Positions 27,464 through 35,875 of a stretch of 64,000 nt of DNA are shown here, one piece after another; the first letter of the stretch is position 1; the number at the start of each line of letters is the position of its first letter. Under the pieces are notes generated by a model. That model did no database searches, was not told where the DNA came from, and saw nothing but the letters and a program-made list of their open reading frames with translations. The position numbers and the translations under genes were made by a program. Origin of the DNA: an uncultured Eubacteriales bacterium (GTDB taxonomy: Bacteria > Bacillota > Clostridia > TANB77 > CAG-508); assembly GCA_949289635.1 (NCBI GenBank), contig CASEOS010000011.1, positions 36,664 through 100,663 of the forward strand, given 5' to 3'.

Positions 27464-28777
27464 TCAGCTGTTCAAATATAAAGTGACACGGAAACCGATC
27501 CTATCGTCGTCGTTATAAGAAGGAGTGCCAATGCTACGGTAAGAAGCTGGAGCGATAGAGCCGGAATCGCTGTACCCTCCTCCTCTAACAACTCGGTAGT
27601 TAAATCTGTAGACGTTGCAGGATTCCATTGTCCACTCATGTACATTTCCTGCTAAGTCATATATTTTTTTTACCTCATTTTTTCCTCCATCCAAATCAAT
27701 TCCTGTTTTATGGTCTGGGTTTCCACTTAAATCTTTATACCATTTCATTCCTGTACTGTCTTCTACATATTTTCCTTCTGTTAAGTTTGGTACATCTTTC
27801 ATCCATCTCATTATTGCATCCCATTGCACTCCATAACAAAGTGTACTTGTTACTGTTGGATATTTATCTTTTGCAAAATTTCTTGCCAGTTCTACTGCTC
27901 CTCCTGTTTCATCTGTCGTACTATTTCCCCATTTTATATAATTATATACATTTGATCCTTTTTTTACTACTACACTATCTTCTATTCCGTCACCATTTAC
28001 TCTTTTATCATCTGTTCCTGCCTCATATCTTCCTACGTAAAAACCTTCATTATATTTTACACTTCTATACATTTTCTCTACTTCACTACTATTTGCCTCT
28101 CCATTTGCTGTTGGCTCATACATATTATTTGCACTTGCTTCATTAGTTACAAATGTTCCTGTCCACCACTTTTGTTCTTCTGTTCCAAAATGTTCTCTTG
28201 TAAATTCATTGAAATTTTTCACTGGCACCCATACAAATTGATTACTATCTTTATCCTCTATTACTATCCCTTCATCTATTGTATTTCCACTATCTTGTGC
28301 TACTTGGAATTTTGCTGGTATTGTTACTGTCCCATCTGCTACTGTTACATCTGTATCTGTATCTTTTGTCAACATACTATCATTTTTTGCTTCACCTAAT
28401 GTTACAGGTGGCTTTGCTTCTGCTATATTTCCACTTGCATCTATTTCATATACTCTATTTGATGGCTCTCCAAATGTTACTTTTATTTTTCCATCTACTT
28501 CTTCTGCTGTTACATCATATCCATTAGCTTTCATCTCATCTTCTAATTGTTTTGCTGTTACTCCATCTCCTAAATTATCTGCCATTACTCCATTATATGC
28601 TAACTTTATTGCCTCTTCTTCTTCTCCTATTTCTGTTTGAGTTTTACTTTCATTTGCCCTTGAAAGTATTCCATTTTGTCCTGTTAGTGTTGCAATTGTT
28701 ACTCCTGCTAAAATTAATAACACAATAATAGTAATAACTAATGCAATAAGTGTAATTCCCTTTTTTTCTCTTAACAT
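27464..28777 (-). CDS. Pilin-leader protein with SUMF1/C-type-lectin-like domain; probable DGR target
   Basis: A 437-aa exported protein. The N-terminus is a class III (type IV pilin-like) leader: short basic MLREKKG, then a hydrophobic helix ITLIALVITIIVLLILAGV and the common continuation ATLTGQNGIL. A prepilin peptidase cut after the Gly is expected; position 5 is not Glu. A helical/linker region (about 40-150) precedes a SUMF1-type C-type lectin fold (FVWVPVKNFNEF, EGFYVGRYEAGTDD, LCYGVQWDAIMRWM, KKIYDLAGNVHEWTME, RVVRGGGYSD, RIGFRVTLY). The last 50 codons have a composition and codon pattern typical of a diversity-generating-retroelement variable region (see separate entry). Likely a surface-displayed binding protein with a variable ligand site. 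Divergent from an RHH regulator gene. Confidence 0.8.
   Translation of the reverse strand: MLREKKGITLIALVITIIVLLILAGVTIATLTGQNGILSRANESKTQTEIGEEEEAIKLAYNGVMADNLGDGVTAKQLEDEMKANGYDVTAEEVDGKIKVTFGEPSNRVYEIDASGNIAEAKPPVTLGEAKNDSMLTKDTDTDVTVADGTVTIPAKFQVAQDSGNTIDEGIVIEDKDSNQFVWVPVKNFNEFTREHFGTEEQKWWTGTFVTNEASANNMYEPTANGEANSSEVEKMYRSVKYNEGFYVGRYEAGTDDKRVNGDGIEDSVVVKKGSNVYNYIKWGNSTTDETGGAVELARNFAKDKYPTVTSTLCYGVQWDAIMRWMKDVPNLTEGKYVEDSTGMKWYKDLSGNPDHKTGIDLDGGKNEVKKIYDLAGNVHEWTMESCNVYRFNYRVVRGGGYSDSGSIAPASYRSIGTPSYNDDDRIGFRVTLYLNS
27482..27622 (-). other. Putative DGR variable region (VR) at the 3' end of the lectin-like gene
   Basis: This 141-bp segment is clearly richer in G+C than the rest of the gene. 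Read in frame it alternates fixed codons (GGC TCT, GCT CCA GCT TCT, ACT CCT TCT, ATC GGT TTC CGT) with about 20 codons of the form NNC or NNT: TCC, TGC, AAC, GTC, TAC, TTT, AAC, TAC, then TAC, AGC, GAT, TCC, ATC, TAC, AGC, ATT, GGC, TAT, AAC, GAC, GAC, GAT. That is what adenine mutagenesis of AAC/AAT codons in a template repeat produces. The invariant end beginning ATCGGTTTCCGT would correspond to the initiation-of-mutagenic-homing region. No reverse transcriptase or template repeat is in the window. Confidence 0.7.
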
Positions 28778-28824
28778 TTGTATTTTCCTCCTTCTTTTGT
28801 TTAGTATTCATCTTTCATATTATA

Positions 28825-28853
28825 AATATACCAATAAAAAACAAAAAGTGCAA
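28825..28853 (-). promoter_or_regulatory. Predicted promoter of the pilin/lectin-like gene
   Basis: TTGCAC (28848-28853), 17-bp spacer, TATATT (28825-28830) on the minus strand. Confidence 0.5.
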
Positions 28854-28883
28854 TACTTTTGTCTGGTATTTTTTAAGGCGTTT

Positions 28884-28913
28884 TTGTGCGACAATTAGTA
28901 AAATATCTATAAT
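28884..28913 (+). promoter_or_regulatory. Predicted promoter of the RHH gene
   Basis: TTGTGC (28884-28889), 18-bp spacer, TATAAT (28908-28913), followed by GGAGGAATATAT before the ATG. It faces away from the 28825-28853 promoter, 30 bp apart. Confidence 0.55.
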
Positions 28914-28936
28914 TTTTATTAATTGGAGGAATATAT

Positions 28937-29149
28937 ATGTTTGAAATTTCTAAATATAAAAAAAGTAATGTAAAGATTTCTATTCGATTACCCGAAAATA
29001 TGAATGAAATGTTGAAAAAAATCGCCAAAAAAGAAAATATGAGTTTTAATAATGTCATCGTTAGTTGTATTCAAAATTCTTTAGATGAAATGGAATTAGA
29101 TAAATACAAAAATGTTGATATCTATGATGATAAAGAATTAAAAGTTTAA
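28937..29149 (+). CDS. Small ribbon-helix-helix (Arc/CopG-like) protein
   Basis: A 70-aa basic protein with the RHH pattern: a beta strand (NVKISIRLP), helix A (ENMNEMLKKIAKKENM), the S-F-N-N turn and helix B (NVIVSCIQNSLDEM). Such proteins dimerise and bind operator DNA. It is monocistronic, divergent from the DGR-like gene, and could regulate it; no antitoxin partner toxin is adjacent. Its stop codon lies inside the terminator stem. Confidence 0.75.
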   Translation: MFEISKYKKSNVKISIRLPENMNEMLKKIAKKENMSFNNVIVSCIQNSLDEMELDKYKNVDIYDDKELKV

Positions 29150-29195
29150 AAAAGCAAATACTAATTTCTTTTTATTAGTATTTGCTTTTTTAAAC
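29144..29195. terminator. Bidirectional terminator with perfect 22-bp stem
   Basis: 29144-29165 is the exact reverse complement of 29174-29195, with an 8-base loop. It lies between the convergent RHH and 29199 genes. Confidence 0.85.
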
Positions 29196-29198
29196 TTT

Positions 29199-30563
29199 TT
29201 ATGTTTCTTTTATTTTTTCTTTTTTATGGATTACAAATAAATTGTTGATACATATTAATATGCCACATAAAAATATAAGCATATGTCTATACACAAATCT
29301 AGGATGTAAAAGTGTATGATTTGCCAGTACTGTATACCATACCAAAGGCATCATAGATATCATTAAAAATGGTAAACTTTTTTTTATATATTCTGACCTA
29401 TTTTGTAATTTAATTTTTATATTACGTATAGTCATAAATCTAACAATTACCATAATAATAGCTAAAATTAAAATATATTGGATATTGTTTAATAAAAAAA
29501 TTCTTAATTCTTCTAACAATTCCAATCCACTATTGGGATTATATCTTTCTGTTCTATAAAATACTTGCGTAATTGCTGATTGTATTAATCCTTCCTGATA
29601 CAATATATCATATATCATCCACTTACTTATCCATGTGAATATATATCCAACAAACCATATAACAGTTGATTTCAATATAATTTTTATAAATGTTTTACAA
29701 TCTTTTTCATCTTTTTGTTTATTTAATATATAAATACATAATGGCATTGCAAGTGTAATTAATGGTACTGTTAAAAAGTCTACAAAGTTTGTTATGCAAC
29801 CTATCACAAAAAAATACATATATAGGTTTTGTATTCTATCAATTCGTTTTAAAAGAATAATGCAAGATACCATCATCACAATAAATACTGGACTGCTTTC
29901 TAATGAATACGATACAAAAAAGTATCCTTGCATAAAAAGTGCATATCCAAATATGATTGCTATGATTGTTCCCAGTTGTTTTCTTAATAAATACATTAAG
30001 TAGATAAACATGGCAATAAATAAAATGAGTAGCAAAATCCTTATTCCTATAATATTAAAAAATATTAATAGTATTCGATATATTGGCATATATCCATGCC
30101 AATACCTGCCATATGTCATAGATATATCTATTTTTCCGTCTAAAAAATCATGTAATTCTCCCACTGGATTATATGCATCTGTTACATTTGCAATCATTTC
30201 CCCATTTTCGTTCACATTGATTGATGTTAATTCACCTAATGTATCTGTTAATTCTCTCTTTGTTTCCCCTTTTTTATAATTTTTTCTCATAGACATATAC
30301 GAATATATAGGATTCGAATTATCGATAGAATATGCTTCGTTTATGATAATTGCATCTGTATAATTATTATTTTTAATTGGTGAAAATTCTGTTATTTGGT
30401 ACGCATTTCCTTCTTTTAAAAGAATATTTGAAGAAGTTTTCACATTTTCTTCTATTATTTCTGATGGAAATAAAGAAGTGATGTATAAACTAAGATTAAA
30501 TATAATGCATAAGATACACCACACTTTTACATATTTTATTGTTTTTTTGAATATGTTTTTCAT
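29199..30563 (-). CDS. Uncharacterised polytopic membrane protein, partner of a GT2 enzyme
   Basis: A 454-aa protein with an N-terminal helix, an extracytoplasmic domain of about 130 residues (about 35-165) and about nine further helices from 165 to the basic C-terminus. It lacks a clear conserved motif, but a large loop between early helices and the position directly behind a dolichyl-phosphate-mannose-synthase-like GT2 gene (4 bp gap) suggests a GT-C type polyprenyl-phosphate-sugar-dependent transferase or a flippase-like partner. This is inference from context and topology only. Confidence 0.5.
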   Translation of the reverse strand: MKNIFKKTIKYVKVWCILCIIFNLSLYITSLFPSEIIEENVKTSSNILLKEGNAYQITEFSPIKNNNYTDAIIINEAYSIDNSNPIYSYMSMRKNYKKGETKRELTDTLGELTSINVNENGEMIANVTDAYNPVGELHDFLDGKIDISMTYGRYWHGYMPIYRILLIFFNIIGIRILLLILFIAMFIYLMYLLRKQLGTIIAIIFGYALFMQGYFFVSYSLESSPVFIVMMVSCIILLKRIDRIQNLYMYFFVIGCITNFVDFLTVPLITLAMPLCIYILNKQKDEKDCKTFIKIILKSTVIWFVGYIFTWISKWMIYDILYQEGLIQSAITQVFYRTERYNPNSGLELLEELRIFLLNNIQYILILAIIMVIVRFMTIRNIKIKLQNRSEYIKKSLPFLMISMMPLVWYTVLANHTLLHPRFVYRHMLIFLCGILICINNLFVIHKKEKIKET

Positions 30564-30567
30564 ATGT

Positions 30568-31281
30568 TTATAATTCCTTTATCTTATATTTATTTTTATT
30601 CATTGCTAATTTACAAATTAGTATGATATGTCTTATACCATCTCGTATTGTTCGTATATGAGACTTCTTATATCTCAAATCTTTTCTTAAAATTGTTGGT
30701 ACCTCTAAAATTTTTAAATTATTTATTTTTGCTTTTATAATCATTTCAGAAGCATATTCCATTCCACCTTGAACTAAATGTATTTTTTTGATACTTTCTG
30801 TATTATATGCTCTTAATCCACAATGATAATCTTTAATAGGTGTATGAAAAAATAGATTAGCAAATGCAGATAATCCTTTTACTCCTATTTTATGTGATAT
30901 AGGCATAGCACCTTTTTCTATACCACCTTGAAATCGATTACCTACCACTAAATCATATCCCTTTTTCAAGCCTTTTATATAGTCTTGCAAATTACTAAAA
31001 TCATAACTCCCATCACTATCTCCCATAATACAATACTTACCATTTGCATGATTCATCCCATTAATTAACGTATTTCCATATCCCTTTTTCTTGCAAATTG
31101 TTACTCTTACATCATTATTTTTAGCAATTCTTCTACTATTATCTTTACTAAAATTATCAGCTACTAAAATTTCTGCATCAAGCTGATTATCTTGTATACA
31201 TTTCTTTATTTCTTTTATGCAATATTCTAATGATTTTTCTTCATTCAAACATGGTAATATGAATGTAAATTCTTTCTCCAT
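30568..31281 (-). CDS. GT2 family glycosyltransferase (DPM1/GtrB-like)
   Basis: A 237-aa GT-A fold enzyme without the C-terminal membrane helices of GtrB. FILPCLNEEKSLEYCI opens the nucleotide-binding domain, the metal-binding DxD is in GDSDGSYDF, and DLVVGNRFQGGIEKGAMP plus DYHCGLRAY match the polyprenyl-phosphate sugar synthases. It probably loads a sugar onto a polyprenyl phosphate for use by the neighbouring membrane protein. Both genes form a two-gene unit between clpX and the pilin region. Confidence 0.8.
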   Translation of the reverse strand: MEKEFTFILPCLNEEKSLEYCIKEIKKCIQDNQLDAEILVADNFSKDNSRRIAKNNDVRVTICKKKGYGNTLINGMNHANGKYCIMGDSDGSYDFSNLQDYIKGLKKGYDLVVGNRFQGGIEKGAMPISHKIGVKGLSAFANLFFHTPIKDYHCGLRAYNTESIKKIHLVQGGMEYASEMIIKAKINNLKILEVPTILRKDLRYKKSHIRTIRDGIRHIILICKLAMNKNKYKIKEL

Positions 31282-31395
31282 TTGTATTTCTCCTTATCAT
31301 TTTCCATTTATTTATATCATACCATATCTTTTATTTCAACATTAACCTTATCTTTACCACTGAATTGTTTTATGAAAATTATACATATGTACATG

Positions 31396-31432
31396 AAAAA
31401 ACTACTCTTGATAATATCAAAAGTAGTTTTTT
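31396..31432 (-). terminator. Terminator of clpX
   Basis: AAAAAACTACT...AGTAGTTTTTT hairpin, extended by TTGATA/TATCAA, directly after the clpX stop at 31437. Confidence 0.75.
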
Positions 31433-31436
31433 ATTT

Positions 31437-32759
31437 CTATGCAGTTTCCTTTTCTTCATTTTCTGGCACTTGTCTTTTCTTTTTGCCTTTTTGTTGTTTT
31501 TGTTTATTGTTGTTGACAACAATATCTGGTGCCTCATTATTTAATATTGTTTGTTTTGTAATAATACATTTTTCAATATTTGGATTTGATGGGATATCAA
31601 ACATGATATCTCTCATTCTTTCCTCAATGATAGAACGCAACCCTCTTGCTCCTGTCTTTCTTTCAATTGCCTTATCTACAATTGCACCTAATGCATCTTC
31701 TTCAAATATTAATTCTACACCATCAATTTCAAATAATTTTTGATATTGTTTAATCAATGAATTTTTAGGTTCTTTTAATATTTCTATTAGTGCTTCTCTA
31801 TCTAATTCTTGCAAAGTTGCTACAATTGGTAATCTCCCTATAAACTCTGGAATTAAACCAAATTTTAATAAGTCTTGTGGTAATAATTCTTTGAAAACTT
31901 CATATTTGCTAATTTCTTTTGTACTTTCGATTTTAGAGCCAAATCCGATAGATTTCTTTCCTGTTCTATCTTTGATAATATTTTCTAATCCTTCAAATGC
32001 TCCTCCACAGATAATTAATATGTTTTCTGTATTGATTTGAATTAACTCTTGATTTGGATGTTTTCTCCCACCTTGTGGTGGTACTGAGGCTATGGTTCCT
32101 TCTATAATTTTTAATAAAGCTTGTTGTACACCTTCTCCACTAACATCTCTTGTAATAGATGGGTTTTCTGATTTTCTAGTAATTTTATCAATTTCATCTA
32201 TATAGATAATACCTTTTTCTGCTTTTTGTACATCTCCATCTGCTGCTTGAATAAGTTTTAATAAGATATTTTCCACATCTTCTCCCACATATCCCGCTTC
32301 TGTTAATGTTGTAGCATCTGCGATTGCAAATGGCACATCTAATATTCTTGCTAAAGTTCTTGCAAGTAACGTTTTCCCACATCCTGTTGGTCCTAATAAC
32401 AAAATATTACTTTTTTGGATTTCTACATCATCATCTTTACTTGCATTTTCTTCATGTGCAATTCTTTTATAATGATTATACACTGCAACTGATAATGTTT
32501 TTTTGGCATCTTCTTGCCCAATCACATAATCATCTAATACTTTTTTGATTTCTCTTGGGCTTGGAATGTCATTTAATTCATTCAATGTATATCCTGCTTT
32601 ATCATCATCATATAATTCTGCCTCTATAATACTATTGCAAAGGTCAATACATTCATCACAAATATATACACCTGGACCTGCAACAATTTTTCTAACATTT
32701 TCTTGTGCCTTACCACAAAATGAACATCTTACACTTTTTGGTACATCATTTTTTGCCAT
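31437..32759 (-). CDS. clpX: ATP-dependent Clp protease ATP-binding subunit ClpX
   Basis: A 440-aa AAA+ unfoldase. The N-terminal zinc domain has CSFCGKAQ...CDECIDLC. The core has Walker [10 protein letters not shown] (about 125), Walker [10 protein letters not shown], the pore RKH loop (GGRKHPNQ), the ClpP-docking IGF loop (KSIGFGSK) and sensor [12 protein letters not shown]. The C-terminus carries an extra Lys/Glu tail. The tig-clpP-clpX order is conserved. Confidence 0.98.
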   Translation of the reverse strand: MAKNDVPKSVRCSFCGKAQENVRKIVAGPGVYICDECIDLCNSIIEAELYDDDKAGYTLNELNDIPSPREIKKVLDDYVIGQEDAKKTLSVAVYNHYKRIAHEENASKDDDVEIQKSNILLLGPTGCGKTLLARTLARILDVPFAIADATTLTEAGYVGEDVENILLKLIQAADGDVQKAEKGIIYIDEIDKITRKSENPSITRDVSGEGVQQALLKIIEGTIASVPPQGGRKHPNQELIQINTENILIICGGAFEGLENIIKDRTGKKSIGFGSKIESTKEISKYEVFKELLPQDLLKFGLIPEFIGRLPIVATLQELDREALIEILKEPKNSLIKQYQKLFEIDGVELIFEEDALGAIVDKAIERKTGARGLRSIIEERMRDIMFDIPSNPNIEKCIITKQTILNNEAPDIVVNNNKQKQQKGKKKRQVPENEEKETA

Positions 32760-32857
32760 TTATTTTTTCATTCCTTCCTAAAATCTTTCTTCATATATTA
32801 TATTAAAATTAAGAATTATTATACACTTGTTTTTTAATATTTTAAAAGATTTTTCTA

Positions 32858-33463
32858 TTATTTTCTTTTGTCCATAATTCCATCAATTAATCCATATTTT
32901 AGAGCTTCTTCTGCTGTCATGTAATTATCTCTTTCTGTATCTTTTTGGATTTGTTCAACTGTTTGACCTGTTCTTTCACTTAAGAATTTATTTAATTTTT
33001 CTCTTGTTTTTACTAAGTGATCTGCATGAATTTTAATTTCTGTTGCTTGACCTGAAAGTCCGCCACCACCGATTAATGGTTGATGAATTAAGATTTCTGC
33101 ATTTGGTGTTGCAAATCTCTTTCCTTTTTCTCCAGCTGCTAGTAATGCTGCTCCCATACTGGCTGCCATTCCTATACAGATTGTTGATACTGGGCATTTG
33201 ATATAATTCATTGTATCAATAATTCCCATTCCATCAGTAATTGAACCACCTGGTGAGTTGATGTATAAATTGATATCTTTGTCCGGATCTTCTGATTCTA
33301 AAAATAATAATTGTGCAATTACTAAGCTTGCTGTTGTTGGATTAACATCTTCTCCTAAAAAAATAATTCTGTCTTTTAATAATCTGGAAAAAATATCATA
33401 AGATCTTTCTCCTTTACTAGTTTGTTCTATAACATAAGGTACTAAACTTGCTTTTTCTAACAT
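32858..33463 (-). CDS. clpP: ATP-dependent Clp protease proteolytic subunit ClpP
   Basis: A 201-aa serine protease. Catalytic Ser in [10 protein letters not shown], His in [10 protein letters not shown], Asp in [12 protein letters not shown]-terminal [20 protein letters not shown] is standard. It has its own promoter (33578-33606) downstream of the tig terminator and is 98 bp upstream of clpX. Confidence 0.98.
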   Translation of the reverse strand: MLEKASLVPYVIEQTSKGERSYDIFSRLLKDRIIFLGEDVNPTTASLVIAQLLFLESEDPDKDINLYINSPGGSITDGMGIIDTMNYIKCPVSTICIGMAASMGAALLAAGEKGKRFATPNAEILIHQPLIGGGGLSGQATEIKIHADHLVKTREKLNKFLSERTGQTVEQIQKDTERDNYMTAEEALKYGLIDGIMDKRK

Positions 33464-33577
33464 ATTAAAATCCTCCTTTTAAATTTTTTTTGCGCTAGTC
33501 ATTATTGTCAAAATGGTTCATTTATGATTTTTCATATATTTTTCTCTAATTATATTTTTTCTTTGACAATTATAATA

Positions 33578-33606
33578 ACTATATGCTACCAAATTATGAT
33601 TGTCAA
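33578..33606 (-). promoter_or_regulatory. Predicted clpP promoter
   Basis: TTGACA (33601-33606), 17-bp spacer, TATAGT (33578-33583). A TTGTCAAAG/TTTGACAA pair lies in the leader (TTGACAAT near 33561-33570 and TTGTCAAA near 33507-33514), a possible operator of unknown type. Confidence 0.7.
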
Positions 33607-33607
33607 A

Positions 33608-33653
33608 AAAGCTGGGGCTAAAATTTAACTATGACATTTAACACCCCAACTTT
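33608..33653 (-). terminator. Terminator of tig
   Basis: AAAGTTGGGG...CCCCAGCTTTTTT on the minus strand; the T-run overlaps the clpP -35 element. Confidence 0.8.
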
Positions 33654-33666
33654 CTTATTTATTATT

Positions 33667-34953
33667 CTATTTTATTTTTGCATTTTCTACTAAAAATTCT
33701 ATTGCTTTTTCTGATTCTAATCCTTGTTTAATATAATTTCTTACATTTTCATTTTTTAAGAATTCTTCATCATTTTCTCTACCATAATTTTTAGCCATTT
33801 CTTTTATTTTTTCATCTACATCAACATCTGCTACCTCTATTTTTTCAGCTTTAATAACTGCTTCTAATGCTAAACGAGATTTAATTGCTTCAACAGCTTG
33901 AGGCTCATATTCTTTTTGCATTTCTTCTCTTGTTTTACCCATCATTTGAAGATATTGGTCTAATTTTAATCCTTGATATGATAATCTTTGTTCCATATCT
34001 TTTAACATATTTTCTGTTTCTGTTTCAATCATTCCTGATGGAATATCTACTTTTACATTTTCACATACTGCTTTGATAACAGCATCTTGTGTTTCATATT
34101 TTGCTCTTTCATCATTTTGTTTTTGTTGTTTTTCTTTAATACTTTCTTTTAATTCTTTTAATGTATCGAATTCACTAACATCTTTTGCAAATTCATCATC
34201 TAATGTTGGTAATTCTTTTTTCTTAATTTCATTTACTTTTACTTTAAATGTAGCATCTTTTCCTGCTAAATCTTTTGAAAAATATTCATCTGGAAATTTT
34301 ACTTTGATATCTTTTTCTTCATCAATTTTCATTCCAATAATTTGGTCTTCAAATCCTGGGATAAATGTATTGCTTCCAATTTCTAAATCATGGTTTTCTG
34401 CTTTTCCACCTTCAAAAGCAACTCCATCTACAAATCCTTCAAAATTAATATTTGCAATATCTCCTTTTTCTACTGGTCTGTCTTCTACTGATATTAATCT
34501 TGAATTATGTTCTTGCATATGTCCTAATTCATGTTCTACATCTTCGTCTGTTACTTTATATTCAATTTTTTTAATTTCTACACCTTTATATTTTCCAAGT
34601 TCTGCTTCTGGCTTTGTTTGGAATACAGCTGTAAAAATCAAGTCTTGTCCTTTTCCAATTTGTGTTACATCTATGTCTGGCCTACTAACAACTTCTAATT
34701 TGTTTTCTTCTACTGCTTTTTCTAATTCTTCTGGAACGACTTCATTAAAAGCATCTTCATAGAATATTTCTTTTCCATAATATTTTTCAACAATATTCAT
34801 TGGAGCCTTACCTTTTCTAAATCCAGGGATATTAAAATATTTTGCACTTTTAAAATATACTTTTTTAATAGCCTCATCAAATTTTTCAGCTTCTATTGTT
34901 ACATTTAATTTTACTTCATTTGCGTTTTTTGTTTTTTCTACTTTACATTCCAT
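33667..34953 (-). CDS. tig: Trigger factor
   Basis: A 428-aa ribosome-associated chaperone and peptidyl-prolyl isomerase. The ribosome-binding loop is FRKGKAPMNIVEKYYG (about residue 46), the PPIase domain begins VEKGDIANINFEGFVDG, and the helical C-domain ends in a run of charged helices. Length and domain order are normal. Confidence 0.96.
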   Translation of the reverse strand: MECKVEKTKNANEVKLNVTIEAEKFDEAIKKVYFKSAKYFNIPGFRKGKAPMNIVEKYYGKEIFYEDAFNEVVPEELEKAVEENKLEVVSRPDIDVTQIGKGQDLIFTAVFQTKPEAELGKYKGVEIKKIEYKVTDEDVEHELGHMQEHNSRLISVEDRPVEKGDIANINFEGFVDGVAFEGGKAENHDLEIGSNTFIPGFEDQIIGMKIDEEKDIKVKFPDEYFSKDLAGKDATFKVKVNEIKKKELPTLDDEFAKDVSEFDTLKELKESIKEKQQKQNDERAKYETQDAVIKAVCENVKVDIPSGMIETETENMLKDMEQRLSYQGLKLDQYLQMMGKTREEMQKEYEPQAVEAIKSRLALEAVIKAEKIEVADVDVDEKIKEMAKNYGRENDEEFLKNENVRNYIKQGLESEKAIEFLVENAKIK

Positions 34954-35121
34954 TTTTTCACATTCCTTTCTTTATTCACATAAGCTTAATTATTATACCA
35001 CATTTTTCCCAATTTGCAAGGATTTTTAAATATTTTTTGAAAAATACTTGTTTTTTTCATACTTTTGTGTTAAACTTGTTAATAGTCAGTTTATTTTTAA
35101 AATTAGGAGGTGCAATCAAGA

Positions 35122-35319
35122 ATGGCTAAATGTGCAATTTGTGAGAAATCAGTTAATCATGGAAATAAACTTAGCATTACACGTTCTCACATCAGTAAAA
35201 GATCACCACGTACTTGGAAACCAAATTTAAGAAGTGTTAAAGTTACAGAAAATGGTGAGACAAAGAGAATTTATGTATGTGCTAAATGTTTAAGAGATGG
35301 AAAAGTAAAGAGAGCATAA
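35122..35319 (+). CDS. rpmB: Ribosomal protein bL28
   Basis: A 65-aa large-subunit protein. MAKCAICEKSVNHGNKLS carries the first Cys pair and VCAKCLRDGKV the second, so this is the zinc-binding form. The ATG at 35122 follows TTAGGAGG; an earlier GTG is inside the ribosome site. It faces the spoVM gene, with a terminator between them. Confidence 0.97.
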   Translation: MAKCAICEKSVNHGNKLSITRSHISKRSPRTWKPNLRSVKVTENGETKRIYVCAKCLRDGKVKRA

Positions 35320-35341
35320 GCTCTTTTTTTGATACAAGCTT

Positions 35342-35384
35342 AAAGTAGAGTTCAATGAATTATTTTTGAACTCTACTTTTATTA
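35342..35384 (+). terminator. Terminator of rpmB
   Basis: 14-bp perfect stem AAAGTAGAGTTCAA/TTGAACTCTACTTT, then TATTATT. Confidence 0.85.
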
Positions 35385-35400
35385 TTGTATAAAAACTTTT

Positions 35401-35481
35401 CTAATTCTTATCTTTAATTCCAAATATCAACTTTACAAACCCTCTCAAGAATTTTGGAACTTTTTTCACTACAATCGTCAT
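35401..35481 (-). CDS. spoVM: SpoVM-like 26-residue amphipathic sporulation peptide
   Basis: A 26-aa peptide, the same length as Bacillus subtilis SpoVM. It shows the key pattern: KKVPKFLRGFVKLIFG here against KLPKFLGGIVRAMLG in SpoVM, with the helix-initiating Pro and an amphipathic helix. SpoVM recognises the curved forespore membrane and recruits SpoIVA for spore coat assembly. The start has AAAAGGAGGGATACATAG upstream. In B. subtilis spoVM is next to rpmB, as here, though in opposite orientation to rpmB in this window. A small membrane protein gene lies 21 bp upstream in the same direction. Confidence 0.8.
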   Translation of the reverse strand: MTIVVKKVPKFLRGFVKLIFGIKDKN

Positions 35482-35502
35482 CTATGTATCCCTCCTTTTA
35501 TA

Positions 35503-35652
35503 TTAGCATGCTAGCCACATAAACCCAACGCATACCACAACGACTCCTATCATAAATAACCAGCCTGTTATGGGAAGTAATAAAACTAACAATATGCCTA
35601 ATCCTAAACCTATTAAACAAATTGCTAATGTTTTTTTAAACAATCTTAACAT
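35503..35652 (-). CDS. 49-residue small membrane protein upstream of spoVM
   Basis: The peptide opens MLRLFKKTLAICLIGLGLGI and continues through two hydrophobic segments (LLVLLLPITGWLF and GVVVVCVGFMWLAC). It has an excellent ribosome site (ACGGAGGTAATAAGC) and is followed 21 bp later by spoVM, so the two are likely cotranscribed. I do not recognise it. Co-occurrence with SpoVM suggests a sporulation or membrane-related role, as inference only. Confidence 0.7.
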   Translation of the reverse strand: MLRLFKKTLAICLIGLGLGILLVLLLPITGWLFMIGVVVVCVGFMWLAC

Positions 35653-35875
35653 GCTTATTACCTCCGTTCTCTTTTGTATATTATATTCCCTTATCTTTTT
35701 TTATGTTACAATTATGGTAACTCTTTTAGACTCTCTCTATAAATCACGCCAATTTTTTTATTATTCATTCTGTTACCACTTATTTCTGCCTTTTTTGTCC
35801 ATTGACTTTTCGTTAAATTTTCTTTAAAATATATAATAATTTCAAAAAATATATTTATCATAAGAAGGGATGTAT

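Noticed and set aside
27615..28527. Several long plus-strand open frames rich in Leu, Phe, His and Tyr opposite the lectin-like gene
   Set aside because: They are antisense shadows of an AT-rich coding strand; they have no ribosome sites and biased residues, and the minus-strand protein is clearly real.
28937..29149. RHH protein as an antitoxin
   Set aside because: No toxin gene follows; the gene ends in its own terminator.
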